Shown: piece after piece, positions 1 through 8,550 of the stretch | Layout of the letters: each line of letters begins with the position of its first letter | How positions within the stretch are numbered: the first letter of the stretch is position 1 | Assembly: GCF_009730915.1 (NCBI RefSeq) | Contig: NW_024086838.1 | Coordinates: 1-64,000, forward strand | Source of the DNA: Dioscorea cayenensis subsp. rotundata | Lineage: Eukaryota > Streptophyta > Magnoliopsida > Dioscoreales > Dioscoreaceae | DNA length: 64,000 nt | Direction: 5' to 3' | The notes under the pieces: model-generated | Told to the model about the DNA's origin: nothing | Databases searched by the model: none | The model's input: only the letters and a program-made list of their open reading frames with translations | Program-made: the position numbers and the translations under genes

Positions 1-54
1 CATGCAAAGTGAATACGATATATACATGAAAACATCTACATTTAGACACTTATC
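1..54 (-). repeat. Tail of a D-like LTR (minus orientation)
   Basis: The stretch ends in ACATTTAGACACTTATCA, close to the right end of the D solo LTR at 49754-51219 (ACATTTAGGCATTTATCA). It abuts a gag fragment, so it is probably an LTR inserted in an older gag. The rest lies outside the window. Confidence 0.5.
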
Positions 55-163
55 AGCCTTTCAGCGAGAGAGTTCACAATTTGCCCCACCTGATTTTCAA
101 GGTTATGCAAAGAGGCGGTGTGGTTTGAAGTGTAGCCTCGACTGATTAAAACCTCATATTTGG
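55..163 (-). pseudogene. gag: gag fragment, reversed
   Basis: The reverse complement matches the part of gag that follows the zinc knuckle in A1 (about 3340-3450), with residues like NHTTSLHNLENQVGQIA. It is about 110 bp, cut on the left by a D-like LTR end and on the right by the start of element A1. It is a remnant of an older A-type element on the opposite strand. Confidence 0.7.
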
Positions 164-167
164 AGAT

Positions 168-1967
168 TGATAAGTGCTTGTGTGATATGAATGCGAAGCA
201 TTCTTTCCTTATGTTGAGCATTACTTTTCTCGGGTTTTTACACTAACATGTGTGTTTTTATGATACTTTCGTGCAGGTAGGGTTGTGAGGCCGAGTATGA
301 AGGAAAGAAGCCAATGTGGATCATAATGCACTGATTTTGGAGTAAATCTTGCTAAGGTTCAAACACGAAGACATAGGTCGGGTGCGAGATGCTAGAGTGT
401 GTGCTAACCCCCTCGTATTTGAGTTAGCACAACCATTTGGAGGGGCACAAGGGCAGTCACACTCAAGCATTTTGACTTATGCACATAGAACAAGATCTCC
501 ATCAACTTCTCAGTCATTAAATAAGCAAAGTAATCCACGACGTGAACGTGTGCCCGTTTGCGTCACCTCGATGAAAGTATGCACTCAGGAAGTATATCAG
601 GCCAGGTAATGTAGCGGGACATTGTAGCGAAAACACTGTAGCAGAACTGTTCACAGTCGGCTGAGAAAAAAGGAATTCAGAGAATCCACACGGGCGTGGT
701 AAAATTATACACGGTCGTGTGGAAATTCCACATGGGCGTGTGAAAAATCCACAGGCCCGTGTGATCGCCCGATTGCAGCCCTATTTAAAGCTGATTGAGC
801 CCTGATTTCAACATTCTTTTCTCCATCTTTTCCCTAACTTGAGAGAGGGTTTCGGCTAGGGTTTTGAGAGGTATTGGCTAGGGTTTTGGAGAGGTTTTAC
901 GGCTCCGACATCGTCATGACTTACGAAGAAGGTTGGTAGGGGAGCTTCTGTCGAGGCGTATCCTATACCGAAAAGGGAATCTTTGGACGACGAGTAGAGG
1001 ACTTTCCACAAGACCATCGACACGACTATCGAGGGGGTTTCTCTATGGATTCATTGCTTTTACATTCTATTTCTTTGATTGTACTTAGCTCCATGGAGAG
1101 CTAAACCACTAGTGGGTACATGGGTATTTGTGAATCCTAGGATGTATTTGTTTCATTGAATCTCTTTATTATGCTTTCAATTAATTGATGTTTATTATGA
1201 GTTCCAACCTTGAATGCTTGATTGTATGAACATTTCCCCTAGAGTGACACTAGGGTTGAGAGATCTTGTTGGTACCACGAGCGTTAGACAAAGGCTAGGT
1301 TTGGAGAGGGTTGAGAGGGTGAGTCGAGAGGTATAGGAGTGATAGATTCTACCTCCGTTCCTCGAGTTCTTTGTGACCATAATAGAGTGAATGGTTTAAG
1401 AGATGACTCTCCGCTGGGGCTTAGTTGTGGTTTTAGTATCTAGGGCTTAATTGTGGTTAGGGACCTTCCACCTGGACCAAAGGGTTAGGTCTATAATTAG
1501 GAAGAGATTTATCACTTGGAATCCCTAGAGCTTATTGTAACTCAATTCGAGTGCGAGGTTGAGACTTTATTTAATCTCTCCTACGGGACATGTATAGAGT
1601 TAGGCATAGTTGGCCTTAAATTTGGGACTATGTATTTAAGGATTTCCACGACTCACCATTGCATTGATTAGGAAGCATAATAGAGGGTTCTTGCACTTGA
1701 AACGATTGTCCTAGGTGGAGCATTATCCGAGTACCCCATCTTTATCGATTGTCTTACCTCCCTCTTTACTCATTCTCTCTTACTTGTTGTTTTTACTTTT
1801 GAGAATTAAATCATTGTCACACTTATCACTACTGATCTTTCACATAGCTAAGAAGGGGATTAAGTGTTTTTATTCCCTATTCCATGTGGATTCGATACCC
1901 GCTCATCCGGGATTATTACTTCGACAAACCCGTGCACTTGCGGAATATACGCAAGGTGATCTTGTCA
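168..1967 (+). repeat. A1 5' LTR (family A)
   Basis: It starts TGATAAGTGCTTGTG and ends CTTGTCA right before the PBS spacer, 1800 bp. Copies recur at 8551-9970 and, reversed, at 10215, 18912, 27299, 35274, 35923, 39795, 42400 and 55700. It holds short ACTGTAGCA-like repeats, palindromes, a TATA box and a long leader with TAGGGTTTT runs. Confidence 0.9.
612..790 (+). promoter_or_regulatory. LTR promoter module: ACTGTAGC repeats, GGGCGTG palindromes, TATA box
   Basis: Degenerate CTGTAGC repeats (612-650) are followed by four half-palindromes of the CACGGGCGTG / CACGGTCGTG / CATGGGCGTG / CAGGCCCGTG type (685-765) and then CTATTTAAAG at 781-790. The order is kept in other A LTRs (9058-9173) and, with other bases, in families B, C and D. 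Promoter function is inferred from position and the TATA-like box. Confidence 0.6.
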
Positions 1968-1973
1968 AGTTTT

Positions 1974-1990
1974 TGGCGCCGTTGCCGGGG
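1974..1990 (+). other. Primer-binding site for tRNA-Asp (A1)
   Basis: TGGCGCCGTTGCCGGGG is an exact complement of the 3' end (CCCCGGCAACGGCGCCA) of plant tRNA-Asp(GTC), the primer known for Athila-type elements. It lies 7 bp after the LTR end. Confidence 0.9.
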
Positions 1991-2117
1991 AATAGGCGTT
2001 TAGAGATGCTTTGAACTTTTTTTTCTTAGCTATTTCACCATACATTCTATTTCATATCTTCTTATTCTATCATCGTTCAGATTTCGTTTTCTTTCTTTTT
2101 GGGTACAGCTCCAGGTT

Positions 2118-3516
2118 ATGACCCGAGGGAATTTCTCAATATTGTTTGAAAGAGATCCTGAGCTTGAACGTACACTTAGAAGAAAAGGGAAAGATCCTGT
2201 GCAAGAACAGTCTACTTTAGCTGATTTGGAAGTGGAAGGATTTGAAAACATGGCAGAACAGAATGAGCAACAGCGGGCATTATCTGATTATGCCAGACCT
2301 TCAGTGTTGGGGACACCGTCGAGCATCGTGCGTCCCCCGATCACAACTCACAACTTTGAGCTGAAGCCAGCATTCATCCACATGTTGCAGCAATCCTCAT
2401 AGTTCAATGGTTTGGCCGATGAGGATCCAAACAGTCATATAGAGAGTTTTCTCGAGGTATGTGATATGCTGAAGATAAACAGAGTGATGGATGATGCCAT
2501 GAAGTTGAGAGCCTGCCCATTTTCCCTAAAGGGGAGAGCGAAGCAGTGGCTACACTCATTACCTAGAGCATAAATTACCACATGGGAGGAGATGGTAGAA
2601 GCTTTTCTTGCCCATTATTTCCCTCCCGGAAAATTAGCAAAGCTTAGGAATGAGATCTCATCCTTTGTTCAATTGGAATTGGAGTCTCTATTTGAGACAT
2701 AGGAAAGGTTCAAGGAACTCCTGAGAAAGTGTCCCGCAACACGGATTTCCGGAGTGGATGATTGTTCAAACCTTTTACAATGGTTTGAATCCGAGTACAA
2801 GTCAACTCTTGGATGCGGCAGCAGGAGGTACTTTAGGTAGCAAGACCCCCGATGAGGCCCGTCAATTAATTGAGGAAATGGGGCTAAGCAGCTACCAATG
2901 GAATGCTAGGGAGAAGAAAAAGGTGGCCGGTCTCCATGAAATAGATGCGGTAACTTCATTGGCAGCTCAAGTGGAAAATTTGAGTAAGAAGTTAGATCTT
3001 CTAACTTCAAATAGAGTGGCGGCCGTGACAAATTGCACCGGGTGTGGTGGAGGACATGCTCCCTCCGATTGCCCGATCTTTATCGGTGATTTTTGTTCGG
3101 TGGAGAACGTTGATTTTGTAGGTAATGGCATGAGACCTCTAGGAAACCCATATAGCAATACCTACAATTCTGGTTGGAAGAATCATCCAAATTTCTCATG
3201 GAGTAATCAGGATATACAAAAGGCCATGGGGCCACCGGGTTTCCAACAACAACAACAAGCCCCTCAAGTGGAAAACAGAGTCTCAGGTTTGGAAACCCGA
3301 ATGAATGACTTAGAGAAGCACTTGACTAGATTTGTGCAATCTACAAATACAAGGTTTGAATCAGTCGAGGCTACACTTTGCAACCACACCACCTCTTTGC
3401 ATAACCTTGAAAATCAAGTGGGGCAAATTGCGAAGTCTCTCTCTGAAAGGCCACATGGAAGCTTACCGAGCAATATAGAAACCAACCCAAGAGAGCACGT
3501 GAAGGCGATCACTTAG
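2118..3516 (+). pseudogene. gag: A1 gag, broken
   Basis: Capsid-nucleocapsid precursor of an LTR retrotransposon. The ATG at 2118 follows a pyrimidine tract and ACAG (acceptor-like) and begins MTRGN, as in the other copies. A Retrotrans_gag domain (FNGLADEDPN..., ...KQWLHSLP..., FPPGK) spans about 2403-2745, and the CX2CX3HX4C knuckle (CTGCGGGHAPSDC) is at about 3037-3075, followed by a Gln-rich and coiled part. Against A3 and A4 it has TAG at 2400, TAA at 2571, TAG at 2700, a one-base insertion near 2735 and TAG at 3514. The last stop sits where gag should run on in frame into protease, so gag and pro were one polyprotein. Confidence 0.85.
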
Positions 3517-4677
3517 AGAAGATGTCGTGAGGTTGAAGGTAGGCTTCTGAGTGAGAAGCCAAAAGAACACGCACCCGAGGTCATAGAGGTGGAAGAGGGA
3601 ACAAGCAAAGAGATAGAGGTGGCACCACCACCTTTCAAGCCAAGAATCCCTTATCCCTCTAGATTGAAAAATGACCAAGGGGATGAACAGTATAAGAAGT
3701 TCCTGAGTTTGTTCAAGCAACTCCACATCAATATTCCTTTTGTTGAGGTATTGGCCGAAATGCCTAAGTATGTAAAGTTCTTGAAAGACTTGTTGACTAA
3801 CAAGAGGAAATTGGAGGAAAGTGCTTCAGTGATTTTAGATGCTTCATACTCGGCAGTATTGCAAAAGAACATGCCGAACAAGAAGAAAGACCCGGGAAGC
3901 TTCATCATTCCGTGTAATATTGGCAATCTAGGTGAGAAAATGACATTGGCGGAATCAGGGGCAAGTATCAACGTTATGCCATACACCTTCTTTCAAAAGC
4001 TAGGCTTGGGTGAGCCTAGGACTACTCGGATGACTTCGCAACTAGTGGACCGAACAGTACGACATCCGAGAGGCATCATTGAAGACGTGCTTGTCAAGGT
4101 GAACAACTACCTTTTTCTGGTTGACTTTGTAGTGCTAGACGTTGATGAGGATGCGGATGTACCTTTGATACTTGGGAGACCGTTCTTGCGAACTTCCAAG
4201 GCATTGATTGACATGGACGGCGGAGAGCTAACTTTGAGGGTTGGAGACGACAAGCTCACATACTGCCTTGCTGAAGCCATGCGGCATTGTCTTGATTTCG
4301 ATGATACTTTATACTTTCTAGACACTACTGTTGAGATTGTTGATAAATACATGCAGGAAATGTTCAATCTAGACCCATATGAGGGTTTGTTCGACCAAGA
4401 GGAGGATTATGAAGAAGTAATGATGCTTGGTTTGACAGAAGAAGTACCATCTAACACGGGGATCTTGAAGAAGGTGCTCTGGAAAATGAAGAGGGCTAGG
4501 AGACGCCACGGGAAACACTCCAAGGCTGTTGGAGATGTACGTGAACCGAAGAAGTTGGAAGAATCATTGTTATGTGGTCCGAAGCCCGATAATTTACCTT
4601 CTACCTTCAAGAGACTTTGCACATCATGGTTTCAAGCCATGGGTAAGAGGGCAAATTTCATTCATGAACCCCTGTGA
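3517..4677 (+). pseudogene. pro: A1 retropepsin and C-terminal tail, active-site Asp lost
   Basis: Aspartic protease of the Athila/Tat type, open from 3589 to 4677 in the gag frame. The flap and core are present (LGRPFLRT from 4171, then IDMDGGELTLRVG). The catalytic triplet reads ESG at 3952-3960 instead of DSG, so this copy should be inactive. After the protease come an acidic part and a basic segment (KRARRRHGKHSK), ending at IHEP. In autonomous relatives reverse transcriptase would follow; here the frame closes 45 bp before the stem-loop at 4723. The same end is seen in A3, A4, C and C2. Confidence 0.85.
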
Positions 4678-4722
4678 GGTAAGACAAGGTACGTCAAGCT
4701 TAGTGACGTTAAACAAGTGCTT

Positions 4723-4740
4723 CTTGGGAGGCAACCCAAG
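4723..4740 (+). promoter_or_regulatory. Conserved stem-loop after gag-pro
   Basis: CTTGGGAGGCAACCCAAG is a perfect 6-bp stem with a 6-base loop, in a conserved setting (GTCAAGCTTAGTGACGTTAA upstream). It occurs again at 23444-23461 (C) and in damaged form at 33077 (A3), 47383 (A4) and 58733 (C2). Its role is unknown; a 3'-end or subgenomic signal is possible. Confidence 0.55.
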
Positions 4741-5010
4741 TGTTTACTGTTTTCTTATCTTCTAGTTTAGTTTGTTTGCATGAATAAATTGTTAAGTGTT
4801 GGTGTCTTGATTTTTAGATGCTTGTGCTGAGATTTTCTTGTGAACTTTGAATATTCATCGTATGTTTTAATGTGGAATTGGCGAAGTTATGTCGTTTGAG
4901 CTTTATTCCATGTTTTGCGCTGGTAAAACTCGCATACTAGGCAGGCTCTGAGTGTGTAAACATGTTCAGAAAATTTCTACAGAGTCTGCAGGTTTTTCTA
5001 AGGCATCCAG
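4741..5010 (+). other. Spacer between gag-pro and palindrome array (A1)
   Basis: AT-rich noncoding sequence shared with A3 (reversed, 32830-33070) and A4 (47400-47630). I see no ORF or further motif in it. Confidence 0.6.
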
Positions 5011-5625
5011 TGAAAGACGTACGGGCATGTGGAATTTCCGCACGCCCGTGGATTTGCATTGGGAGGTCATCCAGAGAAGGCACAGGGGCGTGCGGCTGCC
5101 CCTGTGAACGACCATGCGAATATCGCACGCCCGTGGGTAATTTCCGCATGAGCGTGTGAATTCCTGCAGAGTTTGGCTGATTATCCCGAGAGCACACAGG
5201 GGCGTGAACTCGCCCCTGTGGGCGACCTTGTGAAACATACACGGGCGTGGGTAATTTCCACACGTTTGTGTGAAACTCTGGAGAGGAGCCCTTTTCACCC
5301 CGAGAAGACACAGGGGCGTGTGGGTGCCCTTCTGAGTTGGGCGTGTGAATGTCCACGCCCGTGTGGAATTTCCGCACGGGTGTGTAGAACACTTAGCGAT
5401 TTTTCTCGAATGTCCAGAGAAACCACAGGGGCGTGCGGCTGCCCCTGTGGGAAGGGCGCATGGGCGTGGGTATTTTCTGCACGCCCGTGGGAGAGTGTTC
5501 AGAGACAATGATGTGTTTTCCTAAGAGCGCACAGGGGTGTGCGTACGCCCCTGTGGCTCTCTCGTAATGAGGCACACGGGCGTGGGTGATTTCCGCACGC
5601 CTGTGTGGATGCACAGAACACTAAG
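5011..5625 (+). repeat. Tandem array of ~110-118 bp units, each with two GC-rich palindromes (A1)
   Basis: About five units start near 5070, 5188, 5302, 5416 and 5521. Each has a CACAGGGGCGTG...CGCCCCTGTG inverted repeat followed by a CACGGGCGTGGGTAATTTCC...CACGCCCGTG inverted repeat. A half unit precedes them. The array is GC-rich against AT-rich flanks and is present at the same place in A3. Short ORFs across it on both strands are only repeat translations. Confidence 0.8.
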
Positions 5626-5787
5626 GGGCGCGATTTCTTTTTAAAGAAGAATAGTTTCTCTCCTTCTTCACATCTTCCACTCATCTGAAAACACTCTCAC
5701 ATTATTTCCCAACTTCATAGTGCCAATTTGGTTGGATTTTTGTGAGGTTTTCCGGCCGGTTCTTGATTTTCTCTTCCTATATCGTCG

Positions 5788-6060
5788 GTAAGCCCTATTT
5801 ATTATTTTCTTCGCAAATTCATGTTTTCCATCAATGAATTTATAGAAAAATGCTTCGTTTATCCAATTAGAAAAATTATTTGTGTTTTAGAACGAAGAAG
5901 ACGAAATTTTAAGGTGTATTTTTCGAGTTTTAAGGCGTGGCCATGCGGCTTTCACGCCCTGTGGATCCACACGGGCGTGCGGAAATTCCACACGACCGTG
6001 TGCATTTCTGCAGCGTTAGTTTATCAACTTGTTTGATCGATTAAGTTTCAAATTTTCCAG
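5788..6060 (+). other. Intron-like segment before ORF2 (A1)
   Basis: TCG|GTAAGCC at the left and a pyrimidine-rich AAATTTTCCAG at the right fit plant GT-AG borders, and the ORF2 ATG comes 3 bases later. The segment is 273 nt, exactly the length of its counterpart in A3 (31761-32033). It contains another GGGCGTG palindrome pair (about 5936-6005). Splicing is inferred. Confidence 0.55.
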
Positions 6061-6063
6061 ATT

Positions 6064-7426
6064 ATGGCACCTCAGTCGAAGAATCATGCTGATAAGAGGC
6101 CGCGTGAGTCATCCCCATGAGCCTGAGGGCATGAGCTTCGCGATTCCAGAGCATTAGGTTCGCTATGAGCGCCTGTCAAGACTCCGGTTCTGACAGACTT
6201 GATTCCTGGACACGAGTATACTGAGAGACCTACAGCAGGGAGATGAGCTCACTGATGAGGTCGAGGATCTCATTTTAGCAGGTGGTTGGAGGCAGTTATT
6301 GATGATTAGAGAGCTAGCCATCCGAGAATTTGCACTAGAGGTACTATCATTATTCGAGTTTGATAGATCTTACGTGAGCTTTGACAGTTTGGACACCATT
6401 CAGTTTAGAGCACTTAGACACCACCATAGCTTGAGCATCACTCAGTTTTCAGTTCTGCTCGGCTTGTATGAGGAGGCATTCACAGACACTGAGGAGTACA
6501 CTCAGTTTCCGACTAATTACACTGGAGCCTTAACCCCGCAGAGAGCTTACAGAGTACTATGTGGTCAGCGTCAGTACAAGCCGGGGGTGTCCAAGGCCAT
6601 GTGCCTTTCCCAACCTGCATACAAATATTTACATGCCATAATGGGTAGGTCGGTGAATGGTCATGGTGATAGCACTGGTGTTCTGAGCCGGCAGGAGCTT
6701 CTATACTTGTACTCGATGGTGCAGCGCGTACCGATTCACTTAGCGCACATCATGGCAGAGTACATCAGACATCAGGGGCATTATGCTAGACTGGGAGTAA
6801 TCTTCTTAGGCCCCTACATTGCAAGATTAGTGTTGGGCATGGGTCTCTTGGATTCGATTACTGGGGCTGAGAAGACGAGTATACCTACCCCCCTGATTTT
6901 AGAGACACTGAGATTAATGGGCATGGTCCGCAGAGTTCGGACATGGGTTTATACTTTTGTGCTACCAGCTCCAGAGATAGCTGAGGATGAGGGTGATCAT
7001 GCTGAGGCTTCCCACCCTGCCCCCGAGCCTCAGCCAGCACCGATGGAGACTGAGGCACCTACGGCGGCAGAGGACGCATTCCCCGTGCGTATTTTTTCAC
7101 CATCTCGAGCCCGTGATCGCTTTGAGAGGCTCAAGAATGCGGTGGGAGTGATATGGGCAGAGGTGGCTGAGGCTCGAGCAGAGATTGCCGAGATTAGGGT
7201 TATGCAGGTCACTCATTACACAGAGTTCATGGCACATTTCGACGTATTATAGGAGATCTTAGAGCGAGACGTCACCTCATCATTTGTCTTACGTCCGAGG
7301 ACCCCTCAGGCTCCCTCGGCACCTCCAGCATCCCCATCACCTATTCTACCACCACAGGATCCACCATGTGCTTCTCCACCACCACCAGCAGCAGAGGAGC
7401 CGACAGAGCGTGCCACTGACATTTGA
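6064..7426 (+). pseudogene. A1 ORF2, ATHILA ORF-1-like protein, broken
   Basis: ORF of unknown function in the place of the env-like ORF of Athila elements. It starts at ATG 6064 (MAPQSK), right after an acceptor-like CAG. A one-base insertion near 6112 shifts the frame; the long open part is 6299-7252. The conserved core (SITQFSVLLGLYEEAFT, TPQRAYRVLCG, YKYLHAIMGRS, LLYLYSMVQR, GPYIARLVLGMG) resembles the ATHILA ORF-1 / plant transposon protein families. A coiled, Ala/Glu-rich helix (about 7110-7200) follows. TAG at 7250-7252 is probably a nonsense change, since the same frame goes on as a Pro-rich tail to TGA at 7424-7426. No signal peptide or membrane segment is clear. Confidence 0.65.
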
Positions 7427-7735
7427 CTTTATTTTCTTGAGTTGTATTCATTGCTTTATCTTTTATATACTTGAATTATTTTTGTTTTTCTTGTGCTTCA
7501 CTGAACCCCCTCGTGTATGCATGTAGATGGTCTTGTCATCTTGGTAAATGAGACTTTGTCATGGGCATGGCCAAAGTACTTTGCACTTGGCCGTGTGAGC
7601 TTCACAACGCATCGGAACATTACTCCCAAAGACTTAGCTCCATCAAACTTGACACTAGGAGTCAGGGGAGTATTGTTTTGATTGCTTCTCCCACATATAT
7701 TCTTCATTAATATATATTTTGAGTGAGCATGAATA

Positions 7736-7779
7736 TGTACATTGAGGGCAATGTACAACTTAAGTGTGGGGGGGAGTTT
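7736..7779 (+). promoter_or_regulatory. Internal hairpin + polypurine module (A1)
   Basis: TGTACATTGAGGGCAATGTACA (two arms around GAGG) is followed by CTTAAGTGTGGGGGGGAGTTT. The same build (stem, GAGGACAA, stem, TTAAGTGTGGGGG) is found at the true terminal PPT of C (26776-26816) and A3. It looks like a second, internal PPT. Confidence 0.6.
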
Positions 7780-8104
7780 CATAGTGCACACATCCTTTTT
7801 ATTGTTCTTGATTGATATACATGCTCACATAGCCAATGGCGGTTCACCTTTGTTACAATGATTGTATTCTTGAGTTTAGGAGAAATTTTAATATTGAATG
7901 TTTTCATGCTCTAGTTCTTGCTTGAATTTCTAGGAATTTTTACCCGATTTACACTCAGTGCACTACTCACTATTTAAACTCTATTGGAAACTCTTGTTCG
8001 ATGTTAAAGGGACTAGTTATACTTGTTTCTTGTGTTAAATTCTAAAAAAAAAATGAAAATGAAAAGAAAGAACAAAATAGTTTTATTGTTTATTTATGCT
8101 TGTT

Positions 8105-8320
8105 GGGTGTAATGAGCTACCACCTATGAAGTATGAAGCTACTCTCATAAGTTGGATACATGCTATGCCCTAATGGGAGAAAGAGCTATCTCATAGGATG
8201 AGTGAAAGCTACCACTCCGGTAGAAAGAGCTACCACCTCGAAAGTGTGAAAGCCACCTTAGCGGCCGCTTTGGAAAAGGCTACCTTAGAGGATGTGTGAA
8301 GCTACTACCATCTTTGAAAT
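8105..8320 (+). repeat. Imperfect GAGCTACCACC repeat block (A1 3' region)
   Basis: Variants of GAAAGAGCTACCACC, GAAAGCTACCACT and GTGTGAAGCTACTACC recur about every 35-45 bp. The block is conserved in C (26310-26525) and reversed in A3 (29465-29680). Confidence 0.65.
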
Positions 8321-8550
8321 TGTTGTCACTTTTGTAGATAAATAAGACCCTTGTACTTAGAACTTTGAGGAGTATACCTTGGGTTGTTTTGAGTGAGTTC
8401 ACATACGTACACGATTTCGGGTTTGTTGTCCTTTTTGATTCAAGTTTTTAGCTAGAGCTTTGATTTTTTGTATTTAATGTTGAAATTTCCCTTACTTGTA
8501 GAATGCTCTTCCTGTACACTTTGGTGAACCTAAGGCCAAGCACTTCCATT

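Larger units (their letters stand above)
7427..8550 (+). other. A1 3' noncoding region
   Basis: No ORF. It holds a conserved GTGAGCTTCACAAC block (7586-7599), an internal hairpin-plus-polypurine module (7736-7779), an oligo-A run near 8043 and a GAGCTACCACC repeat block (8105-8320). It ends in a deletion that removed the terminal polypurine tract. Confidence 0.7.

Noticed and set aside
1974..1990. tRNA-Asp gene
   Set aside because: Only the 17-base complement of the tRNA 3' end is present, as expected of a primer-binding site; no cloverleaf surrounds it.
4937..5511. Overlapping 110-180-codon ORFs on both strands rich in HARV, HTPV and RPCG repeats
   Set aside because: They are translations of the palindrome array in several frames and are not conserved as one frame in A3 (32170-32815).
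5011..5625. CRISPR-like array
   Set aside because: Regular GC palindromes with spacers, but units are diverged, spacers are also repeated, and it lies inside a plant retroelement.
6064..7426. Envelope protein call for ORF2
   Set aside because: Position fits the env-like ORF of Athila elements, but no signal peptide, membrane anchor or fusion-type feature is visible; the ATHILA ORF-1 likeness is better supported.
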